Source of the DNA: Candidatus Omnitrophota bacterium
GTDB lineage: Bacteria > Omnitrophota > Omnitrophia > Omnitrophales > Aquincolibacteriaceae
Reading direction: 5' to 3'
Length of the DNA: 10,786 nucleotides
Assembly: GCA_023247135.1 (NCBI GenBank)
Contig: JAHFHB010000038.1
Location: forward strand, 1 to 10,786
Shown here: in pieces, positions 1-5,990 of the stretch
How the letters are laid out: each line of letters opens with the position of its first letter
Position numbering within the stretch: position 1 is the first letter of the stretch
The notes under the pieces: generated by a model
What the model was told of the DNA's origin: nothing
Database searches by the model: none
Seen by the model: only the letters and a program-made list of their open reading frames with translations
Made by a program: the position numbers and the translations under genes

Positions 1-1
1 T

Positions 2-565
2 TTATTCACGCACCAGGGGTTCAGCGGGCCGGCGCCTCTTAACATCAGCCGCCATTGGCTGCGCTCGGGCAGTCCAAAACCGGAAGTGCTCGCATCGTTT
101 CTGCCAGGCCGGAATGGCGAGAGTCTCCGCCTGGAACTGGAAAAGGAATCCCTGCGGCATCCGCGGCGTACGGTGGAGCGGTTTTTGTCGGAAAGACTGC
201 CTGCGCGGCTGGCGCAGGTACTCATGAAAAAATCAGGCATCCCGGCGGCGCTGGTATTCAACCAGTTGAGCCGGATTCAGCGTGAAGCGCTCGTAAGCGC
301 GGTGCTGGCTTCGCCGCTTTCAGTCAACGGGACGGCGGGCTATGCCAAAGCCGAAGTGACTGCCGGGGGGATCGATCTCGCGGAAGTAGATTCAAAGACG
401 CTGGAGTCCCAAAAAGTGCCAGGGCTCTTTTTTGCCGGGGAGATTCTGGATGTGGATGGCCGCATCGGGGGTTTTAACTTCCAATGGGCGTGGTCGAGCG
501 GGATGGTTGCCGGGCGTGCCGCTGCAAAAAAGGTATTAGCGGAGCGAAGCGCTCCGGGCCTATAA
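2..565 (+). CDS. HI0933/YhiN-family FAD-dependent oxidoreductase, C-terminal part
   Basis: The reading frame is open from base 2 to the stop at 563-565, giving about 187 residues of a protein whose N-terminus lies before the window. The first visible residues, LFTHQGFSGPAPLNISRHW, match the T-H-x-G-x-SGPA-x-L block of the HI0933-like flavoprotein family. The C-terminus has the family's closing FAD-binding stretch: VPGLFFAGEILDVDGRIGGF followed by N-F-Q-W-A-W-S-SG. Full-length members are about 400 residues, with an N-terminal GxGxxG dinucleotide fold that would be upstream here. The physiological substrate of the family is poorly known; some members are annotated as aminoacetone oxidase-like. 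It is the first visible gene of a + strand run that continues 29 bases later with a small membrane protein. Family call confident; function not. Confidence 0.9.
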   Translation, partial: LFTHQGFSGPAPLNISRHWLRSGSPKPEVLASFLPGRNGESLRLELEKESLRHPRRTVERFLSERLPARLAQVLMKKSGIPAALVFNQLSRIQREALVSAVLASPLSVNGTAGYAKAEVTAGGIDLAEVDSKTLESQKVPGLFFAGEILDVDGRIGGFNFQWAWSSGMVAGRAAAKKVLAERSAPGL

Positions 566-594
566 TAAACATCTGCAACTCAAGCGGGGGATTC

Positions 595-1167
595 ATGAAA
601 ACATTGCTTAAAGGCGCGTTTGTCGGGGGATGGATCGTTTTCATCTGGGGAGCGATTTCCTGGATGGCCCTGCCTTTTCACGGCGGCCAAATCCACTCAT
701 TCCAGGATGAAAGGCAAGTGGCGCGCGCGCTGCTTTCGAACACCATCGAACCCGGTGTCTATGTCCTGCCTGCCGCCAAACCGGGAACCCTGCCTTCGGA
801 TAAGGCGGCTCAAAAAATTGTGCAGGCGAGAATGCGCCAAATGCAAAAAGGCCCGTTTGCTTTTTTAGTCATGAACCCGCACGGGCTCGGCCCTTTACCT
901 GTCCAGCTTGCGCGGGCATTTGCCATTCAGTTTCTCGGGGCCTTGCTGCTTACCTGGCTTCTGATGCAGGTGCGCGGAGTAACGCCGCGCCGGCGTGTCT
1001 TTTTCTGCATCGTGTTTGCCATGGCCGCCGCCGTTGTCGGCCTGCTGCCTTCCTGGAACTGGTGGGGGTTTCCGGATCGAACGGTTTTACTGGATATGCT
1101 TGATCTCTTGGCGGGCTGGGGGCTGGCTGGACTTTATCTGGCCCGCTTAACCGCTCCGGACAAATGA
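595..1167 (+). CDS. Small four-helix membrane protein, function unknown
   Basis: Predicted 190-residue protein that I do not recognise as a named family. I chose ATG 595 because a GGGGG tract lies a few bases upstream, the protein then begins with a typical charged-then-hydrophobic segment, and the longer frame back to 484 would overlap the preceding flavoprotein. Hydrophobic segments are visible at about residues 8-27, 106-125, 136-153 and 164-183. Between the first two lies a soluble loop of about 75 residues containing LPFHGGQ and the phrase EPGVYVLP, which looks conserved in character. The second to fourth helices are Trp-rich (PSWNWWGFP). The stop overlaps the next start (ATGA at 1164-1167), implying translational coupling to the NUDIX gene. 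Loop orientation is inferred only. Confidence 0.75.
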   Translation: MKTLLKGAFVGGWIVFIWGAISWMALPFHGGQIHSFQDERQVARALLSNTIEPGVYVLPAAKPGTLPSDKAAQKIVQARMRQMQKGPFAFLVMNPHGLGPLPVQLARAFAIQFLGALLLTWLLMQVRGVTPRRRVFFCIVFAMAAAVVGLLPSWNWWGFPDRTVLLDMLDLLAGWGLAGLYLARLTAPDK

Positions 1168-1721
1168 AACCAAAACTCGCAAAAACCGAAAAAGCCAAAA
1201 GACTGGCGCGCAAGGTTCTTCACGAAGGTGCCGGCCTGCGTATTTCGCTGGATCATGTCCGCTTTCCGGACGGTCGCGAAGTCCGCGATCATTATCATTT
1301 TGATTTCAAGCAGCCTTCGGTTGGGGCAGTAATGGAAGACAGCCGCGGCCGTGTTCTTTTGGTCAGGGTGTACCGTTACCCGTCGGATAGCTGGCAGTGG
1401 GAACTGCCGGCGGGAGGCTCTGAAAACGGCGAAAGTCCCCTCGAGGCCATGCAGCGCGAACTGCTTGAGGAAACCGGCTACCGGGCTGTGCACTTTGAAG
1501 ACTGGACGGCTTTTTACCCGCTGCACGGCGTTTCCGCGCACCGCTTTCATCTGTTTCACTGTCGCGCAGCGGAACGCGTCGGCACCTTCGAACCCGGCGA
1601 GGTCTGTGAAATCCGGTGGTACGATGCCGGCGAAATTGCGCAAATGATCAAAGATCAAACGATTTGCGACAGTCACAGTCTGATCGGGCTTTTGATGTGG
1701 CTTTCCGGAATGCGCGCATGA
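1164..1721 (+). CDS. NUDIX hydrolase, ADP-ribose pyrophosphatase-like
   Basis: A 185-residue protein with an exact NUDIX box at residues 84-106: G84, E90, R98, E99, E102, E103, G105, matching G-x5-E-x7-R-E-U-x-E-E-x-G-U. These residues bind the divalent metal and position water to cleave nucleoside-diphosphate-linked substrates. Before the box come a beta-rich N-terminal half (HYHFDFKQPSVGAV, then VLLVRVYRYP) and the motif W-E-LPAGG, which is typical of ADP-ribose pyrophosphatases and GDP-mannose hydrolases. Size fits that group (about 180-210 residues). The likely role is housekeeping removal of ADP-ribose or a related sugar nucleotide in the cytoplasm; the exact substrate cannot be read from the sequence. 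It overlaps the previous gene by four bases and is followed 16 bases later by the phosphodiesterase. Confidence 0.92.
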   Translation: MKPKLAKTEKAKRLARKVLHEGAGLRISLDHVRFPDGREVRDHYHFDFKQPSVGAVMEDSRGRVLLVRVYRYPSDSWQWELPAGGSENGESPLEAMQRELLEETGYRAVHFEDWTAFYPLHGVSAHRFHLFHCRAAERVGTFEPGEVCEIRWYDAGEIAQMIKDQTICDSHSLIGLLMWLSGMRA

Positions 1722-1737
1722 GCGGCGGAGGCATGAA

Positions 1738-2415
1738 ATGAAAATTATCGCGCACCGGGGAGCCAGCCTGCGCTACCCGGGAAATACTTTTCTGGCGTTT
1801 GACCGGGCGATTGACGCGGGGGCTGAAGCGCTCGAGACGGATGTGCGTATGAGTTCCGACGGCCGGCTGATTCTGCGCCACGATGATCTCATTGAATATC
1901 GCGGCCGCGTGCGTCCCGTGCGTGAGCTTTCGTACCGCCGGCTGCAGACAATCTCGCTCGGGCGCCGCCAGCATGTGCCCCTGCTTGAAGAATTGCTGGA
2001 TCGCTACGGCGGCATGATTCCGCTGATTCTCGAGCTCAAGGAGCCCGGGCTTGCGGAGCCTGTTGCGCGTTGTCTCAAAGACCTGCGCCTTGAGAATTCT
2101 TGCGAGGTGACTTCATTCCATCTCACAGAGTTAATGCTGCTTAAAAGACTCTCGCCGTACCTGCCGCTTTCACTGGCGCTCACGGCTTTTCCGAAACCGC
2201 TCGCCGCCATTTTGAAGGAAAAGAAAATCCGCACCGTCAGTTTGCAGCGGTCTTTCGTCACCCGACCGACGGTTCAGTTTCTGCGGCAGAAAAAAATCGA
2301 CGTGCGCGTTTATGCGGTGAATGATCCACGTGAAGCCGCGCGCTATTTTGCGTGGGGAGTTAAGGCGATCTTTACGGATGACCCAGGGCAGATGACGAAA
2401 TTTATCCGGGCTTAA
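1738..2415 (+). CDS. Glycerophosphodiester phosphodiesterase (GDPD family, UgpQ-like)
   Basis: A 225-residue TIM-barrel type GDPD protein without a signal peptide, so probably cytoplasmic like UgpQ. The family would hydrolyse glycerophosphodiesters from phospholipid turnover to glycerol-3-phosphate and an alcohol. Visible catalytic elements: H6-R7-G8 at the N-terminus, the E33-T-D35 metal pair, H48-D-D50 as second catalytic histidine, E99-L-K101, and the closing stretches VYAVNDP (191-197) and AIFTDDP (210-216). Length is normal for the short form of the family. One oddity is PGNT at residues 14-17 where most relatives have PENT. The start is ATG 1738, with GGAGG about six bases upstream (1727-1731). 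An earlier ATG at 1733 makes only a two-codon frame. Last gene before the terminator at 2431-2475. Confidence 0.92.
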   Translation: MKIIAHRGASLRYPGNTFLAFDRAIDAGAEALETDVRMSSDGRLILRHDDLIEYRGRVRPVRELSYRRLQTISLGRRQHVPLLEELLDRYGGMIPLILELKEPGLAEPVARCLKDLRLENSCEVTSFHLTELMLLKRLSPYLPLSLALTAFPKPLAAILKEKKIRTVSLQRSFVTRPTVQFLRQKKIDVRVYAVNDPREAARYFAWGVKAIFTDDPGQMTKFIRA

Positions 2416-2430
2416 AGCAGACTTGGGATA

Positions 2431-2475
2431 ATAAAATAAAACCCCCGCGTGATGGACGCGGGGGTTTTATTTTAT
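2431..2475. terminator. Bidirectional intrinsic terminator
   Basis: Perfect inverted repeat with two 20-base arms (2431-2450 and 2456-2475) and the five-base loop GATGG. The arms pair a GC core (ACCCCCGCGT) capped by AT-rich outer parts, so each strand reads as a GC hairpin followed by TTTTATTTTAT. It lies 15 bases after the phosphodiesterase stop and 32 bases beyond the stop of the oppositely oriented RNA-binding protein, exactly where one hairpin could terminate both convergent transcripts. Confidence 0.93.
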
Positions 2476-2507
2476 AACTAAGGTTGCTGGGGCCGCTGGG
2501 CCGCGCG

Positions 2508-2789
2508 TTAGTAGTTGTTGCGATCGCGCGGTCTGCGTTCCTCCATCGGACGGGCTTCATTGACGACCAGCTTGCGGCCGTCCAGATCTTTCCCGTTCAG
2601 AGCTTCAATCGCTTTGGCGACATCGCTGTCGGAAGTCATTTCCACAAAGCCAAAGCCCTTGCTGCGGCCCGAATAACGGTCTTTAATGACCGTAGCCGTA
2701 GAGACGGAGCCGATTGCGGAAAAAAACTTGTTCAATTCTTCATCCCCGATGGAGTAGGGGAGGTTTCCCACATACAGTTTCTTAGCCAT
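2508..2789 (-). CDS. RRM-domain RNA-binding protein (bacterial Rbp type)
   Basis: A 93-residue protein made almost entirely of one RNA recognition motif. RNP2 is LYVGNL (residues 5-10) and RNP1 is KGFGFVEM (44-51), both with the aromatic residues that stack on RNA bases. The C-terminus after the RRM is a short, charged, Arg-rich tail (PMEERRPRDRNNY). This layout matches the small bacterial glycine/arginine-tailed RRM proteins, known from cyanobacteria as cold-inducible, that bind single-stranded RNA. I chose ATG 2789-2787 because the domain begins right there (MAKKLYVGN) and a GAGG sits about eight bases upstream. The frame continues upstream to 2867, but those residues are not RRM-like. It converges on the GDPD gene with a shared terminator and diverges from the receiver gene. 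Confidence 0.95.
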   Translation of the reverse strand: MAKKLYVGNLPYSIGDEELNKFFSAIGSVSTATVIKDRYSGRSKGFGFVEMTSDSDVAKAIEALNGKDLDGRKLVVNEARPMEERRPRDRNNY

Positions 2790-2876
2790 TCGCTTATCCT
2801 CAAACTCTCCTGAATTTTGAAAACCGGCGCAAAGCACGGAGCTTGAACTTTGGTCCGGGTGTTGCACAGTGAAAGT

Positions 2877-2904
2877 ATTTTAGCTTTAACTTATTGGAGC
2901 GCAA
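2877..2904 (-). promoter_or_regulatory. Possible promoter of the RNA-binding protein gene
   Basis: On the - strand a TAAAAT hexamer (2882-2877) lies 16 bases downstream of a weak TTGCGC hexamer (2904-2899). If used, it would give a leader of roughly 80 bases before ATG 2789. The -35 match is poor (3 of 6), so this is only a candidate by position. Confidence 0.22.
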
Positions 2905-2934
2905 GCGCTAATTTGATCTTCCGCGCAATGATGG

Positions 2935-2962
2935 GTAGGGAACAGGCATGCCTGTTCCCCAC
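2935..2962. repeat. GCATGC-centred palindromic repeat, copy 1
   Basis: Palindrome centred on GCATGC (2946-2951). The inner 22 bases (2938-2959, GGGAACAGGCAT and its complement) are perfect, and the outer GTA/CAC positions extend it to 28 bases with a single mismatched pair (2937 against 2960). It shares the frame GTAGGG-x-ACAGGCATGCCTGT-x-CCC with the copy at 6414-6441. It lies in the spacer between the divergent RNA-binding protein and receiver genes. There is no T-run after it, so it is not a classic terminator. Confidence 0.85.
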
Positions 2963-2969
2963 GGACTTG

Positions 2970-3003
2970 CGTGAGGGTACCTGGCACCTTCTCCCTTCTC
3001 ACG
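2970..3003. repeat. REP-like imperfect hairpin
   Basis: Outer arms CGTGAG (2970-2975) and CTCACG (2998-3003) are exact complements. They enclose a smaller imperfect palindrome GGTACCTGGCACC (2977-2989). This nested structure starts eight bases after the GCATGC palindrome and about 60 bases upstream of the receiver gene. It resembles small intergenic REP-type elements, but only one copy is visible here, so repeat status is inferred. Confidence 0.4.
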
Positions 3004-3062
3004 AACAAGTTTTTCCTGGGAGTGGCCGATAACCTTAAAAGCCGCTTCCGGGAGGAACATGA

Positions 3063-3461
3063 ATGATGCCAAAACGCGTACTGATCATCGATGATGATCC
3101 GCTGGTGGGGGGGACGATTGTCGCCCTCTTGAAACGCGGAGGCTACCAGGTCGACGCCGTGCTTAGCGGGCCGGAAGCGTTGGACCAGGTGCGTGATACG
3201 GAGTATGACCTGATCATTTCAGATATCCGCATGCCGGGCATGAACGGGATTCAGGCGATCGAAGCCATTCAGGCGTTTCACAAAGAGAACGGAAAAAAAT
3301 GCGGCTTTATGTTTATCACCGGATACGCCGAAGAATACACGCCCGAACGGGCCGTCCGGCTCGGAATTTCCGATTTCCTGATGAAACCTCTTGATGCGCG
3401 CCAGTTCATTCAGGCGATTGAAAAAAACATCGGGTTGCCTGCCCCGGAACCGCTGCTCTAG
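3063..3461 (+). CDS. Stand-alone CheY-like response regulator receiver protein
   Basis: A 132-residue protein consisting of one receiver domain and no output domain. All signature residues are present: acidic cluster D10-D11-D12, phosphoacceptor D54 in LIISDIRMPG, T86 in FMFITGYAEE, and K108 in LMKPLD. It should be phosphorylated by a histidine kinase that is not encoded nearby, and act through protein-protein contact. The start is one of two tandem ATG codons (3063 or 3066), with GGAGG at 3051-3055. An ATG at 3059 closer to that site is out of frame and stops after 11 codons. The gene stands alone, converging on the lipid operon with only 16 bases between the two stop codons and no visible hairpin there. 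Partner and output are unknown. Confidence 0.95.
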   Translation: MMPKRVLIIDDDPLVGGTIVALLKRGGYQVDAVLSGPEALDQVRDTEYDLIISDIRMPGMNGIQAIEAIQAFHKENGKKCGFMFITGYAEEYTPERAVRLGISDFLMKPLDARQFIQAIEKNIGLPAPEPLL

Positions 3462-3477
3462 CTGAGCCTATCAAAAA

Positions 3478-4176
3478 CTAATTCCCCACGAGTTGTTCTG
3501 TAATCGATTTTTTTGCAATCTGTTGAATCATGCGCACCAGTAGAATCGTCGCCGCAAGACCCGCCAGAAGCAGGGCCCATTCGGCGGGGGTGCGCGTGCG
3601 GCCTCCGGAGTTTGCGGCTGCGACGCTGCCGGCGACGGAGCCCAGGTAAACGTACACCGAAGCCGAGGGAATGGTGCCGAGCATGGACGCAAAAAAATAA
3701 TCGCGCGCAGGCAGGTCGGTTAGTCCAAAACCGTAATTGCCGATGGAAAATGGGAAGACAGGCGAGAGCCGTGCGAGCAAAATCATTTGCCAGCCCTTTT
3801 TCTTAACGGCTGCGCTGAGAGCATGAAACTGCTTGTTGTTTTTGAACTGCTGTTCGACCCAGGGCCGCGCGAGCGTGCGGCCGATCGCCAAGGCACTGAC
3901 GGATCCCAGCCCCGTGCCCAGAAGCGCCAGCGGAATGCCCCAGGGCAATCCAAATAAAGTCCCGGCTCCGAGCGTGAAAACAAAAGAGGGTACAAAAAAG
4001 ACGCACGTGAGCGCGTAAACCAGAACATAGGCCGGCGCTGCCCACGGGCCCAGATGTTCCATCCAGCCAAGGGTCTTTTGCAAGAGGCCGTAGCGGTTGG
4101 CCAAATAAGCAAACGTCAAAAGCGGCAGCAAAAGCAGGATTTTTTTGAGGGAAGTTGATGGCTGTGGCGTGCTCAT
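3478..4176 (-). CDS. TVP38/TMEM64-family (VTT/DedA-like) membrane protein
   Basis: A 232-residue integral membrane protein, last gene of the lipid operon. It has a hydrophobic N-terminal segment (about 12-28), then the VTT-domain features: FTLGAGTLFGLPWG (67-80), a glycine-rich helix GTGLGSVSALAIG (87-99), and the signature LLARLSPVFPFSIGNYGFGL (133-152), followed by further helices near 160-186 and 199-216. Related VTT/DedA proteins are linked to phospholipid scrambling or undecaprenyl-phosphate and lipid homeostasis, so a role moving or redistributing lipids modified by the upstream enzymes is a reasonable inference, not something the sequence proves. Its ATG overlaps the stop of the methyltransferase (ATGA, 4176-4173), with a purine-rich GAGAGGG just upstream. 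Length is usual for the family. Confidence 0.92.
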   Translation of the reverse strand: MSTPQPSTSLKKILLLLPLLTFAYLANRYGLLQKTLGWMEHLGPWAAPAYVLVYALTCVFFVPSFVFTLGAGTLFGLPWGIPLALLGTGLGSVSALAIGRTLARPWVEQQFKNNKQFHALSAAVKKKGWQMILLARLSPVFPFSIGNYGFGLTDLPARDYFFASMLGTIPSASVYVYLGSVAGSVAAANSGGRTRTPAEWALLLAGLAATILLVRMIQQIAKKSITEQLVGN

Positions 4177-5204
4177 GCAGCCCTCTCAAAAAGAGAGTGC
4201 ATGACGAGCCACTCCCGGCCGTGGTCGAATCCAAAAAGCTCCGCGCAAGCCATGAAAAAAATGCGCCAGTAAACCCACCACTTCAAGGCCTGGTCTGCGC
4301 CGTAAGTTTCTTTGAAAAGCGGCATGATTTCAGAGCGTGCGTCGTCCATTTTTTTCAGCCAGGCTTCGCAGGTTTTCTGGTAATGCGTGCCGCACACATC
4401 CCAGGTCTGAAGCAGTCTTAAATCTTCTTGAAAAAAAGAAAACAAATTTTTTGAGGGCATTTGCCCGCCCGAAAAAAAATAGCGCGCCATCCAGCTGCCG
4501 GCACCCTCATCCGTGAAAGCGTAGGCAAACTGCCGGTGGGCGAAAATATGGACAAAGAACTTTGCTTCGGGCTTCATCCAGCCAGCAATTTTTTTAAAAA
4601 GCAGGCCGTAATTTTTCATGTGTTCCAGCATTTCCACGGAAACGACACGGTCAAAGCGTTCCCCGGCGTCGAAAGCATTCATATCCGCCGTGATGATTTT
4701 TAAATTCGTCAAGCCGCGTCGCCTGGTTTCGGACTCGATGAATAAACGCTGGGGCGTGGAATTAGAGACGCCGGTGATTTGGCTTTGCGGAAATTTTTCG
4801 GCGGCCCAGAGCGAAAAAGAACCCCAGCCGCAGCCCAGGTCCAGCACCGACTGGCCGTTTACAAGCCCGGCGCGTCCGGCGTAAAGCTCCAGCATGGCTT
4901 CTTCCGATTGCTCAAAGGAGGTTTGCTTGTCCGGCCAGTACCCCGAGCTGTACTTAAGCCGCGAGCCGAGCACGAGTTTGAAGAACTGCGGAGGCACTTC
5001 GTAGTGCTGCTCGTTGGCCTTTTCCGTCAGCACGGCGATCGGACTCTGGCGCAGTCCATCCACGTAAGCCGCCAGCCTTTTTTGCTGAGTGTCCGGGCCG
5101 CCGCGTGACTCGATCCTGAGTTTATTCGCGAGCATGGCGCGGATGCCGGTGCGGATCAAGAAATCAGGAATGAGATTTTTTTCAAGCAGCGATTCGCAAT
5201 TCAT
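4173..5204 (-). CDS. CFA-superfamily SAM methyltransferase, coclaurine N-methyltransferase-like
   Basis: A 343-residue class I SAM-dependent methyltransferase of the cyclopropane-fatty-acid-synthase superfamily. The SAM-binding glycine loop is VLDLGCGWGSFSLWAA (120-135), and the motif VSVEMLEHMKNYG (188-200) follows. The substrate-side blocks NEQHYEVPPQFF (64-75), LKYSSGYW (83-90), the VHIFAHRQFAYAF stretch (218-230), RYFFSGGQMPS (241-251), FFQEDL (257-262) and GTHYQKTCEAWLKKMD (272-287) closely resemble plant coclaurine N-methyltransferase and its bacterial homologues rather than E. coli Cfa. It may therefore methylate an amine or an unsaturated acyl chain; the substrate is unknown. Its ATG overlaps the DUF1295 stop (ATGA, 5204-5201) and has no clear ribosome site, so translation is probably coupled. 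It is distinct from the fused CFA-type enzyme further upstream in the operon. Confidence 0.9.
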   Translation of the reverse strand: MNCESLLEKNLIPDFLIRTGIRAMLANKLRIESRGGPDTQQKRLAAYVDGLRQSPIAVLTEKANEQHYEVPPQFFKLVLGSRLKYSSGYWPDKQTSFEQSEEAMLELYAGRAGLVNGQSVLDLGCGWGSFSLWAAEKFPQSQITGVSNSTPQRLFIESETRRRGLTNLKIITADMNAFDAGERFDRVVSVEMLEHMKNYGLLFKKIAGWMKPEAKFFVHIFAHRQFAYAFTDEGAGSWMARYFFSGGQMPSKNLFSFFQEDLRLLQTWDVCGTHYQKTCEAWLKKMDDARSEIMPLFKETYGADQALKWWVYWRIFFMACAELFGFDHGREWLVMHSLFERAA

Positions 5205-5983
5205 GATTTTTTAAACCAGGGAACAAACTTGCTGGTGGTGCGCTGGTACTCACGGTAGTCATCGCCGCGGGACTTCAATGATTGTTCCTCGGTTTTTGGA
5301 ATGCCCGTGACGTTCAACAGGAAATGCAGCATCAGCGCCGGGCAAAAGAAAGCCATCCAACCCCAGGGCGCCGTGCTGGCAAAGAGCGCGAACCCGCACC
5401 AGGCCAGCCACTCGAAAAAATAATTGGGATGACGCGAATAATTCCAGAGGCCCGCGCGGCAGGTTTTACCGCGGTGGACCGGATTACTTTTGAATTTTTC
5501 AAGCGAAAGGTCTGCGGAGGTTTCGCCGGCCACGGCGAGCAGGATGATCAGGGCACCGGCCCACTCGGTGCCGTGCAGGCTTTGGGCCGTGTTTGCGCTC
5601 GCGAGAATAAACGGAAGTGTGAAAAAAGCGGCTGCCGCGCCCTGTGCCCAGAAAAACTGCAGCATGCGGATTTTCTGTTTTTCGCCCCAGCTTTGCCGCA
5701 GGGCCGTGTAGCGCGGATCTTCGGCTTTGCCATGATTACGTTTGAAAATAAAAATGGAAAGCCGCAAGGCCCACACGGAGACAAGCGCGGCGCCTAAAAG
5801 ACTGCGCGAAAAAAAGCCGCGGCTATGTGCAAAAAAATGCAGGGCCAGCATGAGAATGCAAAGCGACCAGGCGGCATCCACCAGGCTGGAGTTTTTGAGC
5901 CACTCCGTGACGGCCCAGAGGACGGTCATCATGATGAAAGCCATGGCAAAGGCTTCGGCAAAGTTGATGAGAAAAGGCGGCAT
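5201..5983 (-). CDS. DUF1295 membrane protein, steroid 5-alpha-reductase-like
   Basis: A 260-residue multi-pass membrane protein of the DUF1295 family. Hydrophobic segments are seen near residues 8-27, 38-52, 62-80, 112-130, 140-155 and 190-225. The diagnostic C-terminal block is GLWNYSRHPNYFFEW (178-192), followed by D-D-Y-R-E-Y and TTSKFVPWF (249-257). This is the same fold group as steroid 5-alpha-reductases and isoprenylcysteine methyltransferases, whose C-terminal part binds NADPH or SAM. Reduction or modification of a lipid is inferred from fold and neighbours. It starts seven bases after the DUF1475 stop. No proper Shine-Dalgarno is present: the nearest G-rich tract, which comes from the repeat at 5996-6044, sits 12 or more bases from the ATG. 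It overlaps the next methyltransferase by four bases. Confidence 0.9.
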   Translation of the reverse strand: MPPFLINFAEAFAMAFIMMTVLWAVTEWLKNSSLVDAAWSLCILMLALHFFAHSRGFFSRSLLGAALVSVWALRLSIFIFKRNHGKAEDPRYTALRQSWGEKQKIRMLQFFWAQGAAAAFFTLPFILASANTAQSLHGTEWAGALIILLAVAGETSADLSLEKFKSNPVHRGKTCRAGLWNYSRHPNYFFEWLAWCGFALFASTAPWGWMAFFCPALMLHFLLNVTGIPKTEEQSLKSRGDDYREYQRTTSKFVPWFKKS

Positions 5984-5990
5984 GCGGGTA

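Noticed and set aside
484..594. N-terminal extension of the small membrane protein to an earlier start
   Set aside because: It would overlap the flavoprotein by about 80 bases, lacks a ribosome site and adds an unlikely Cys/Arg-rich stretch before the membrane segment.
1134..1676. - strand frame of 180 codons
   Set aside because: Antisense of the NUDIX gene, which has an exact NUDIX box.
2790..2867. N-terminal extension of the RRM protein to 2867
   Set aside because: The RRM begins at Met 2789 with a good ribosome site; the upstream residues are unrelated to the domain.
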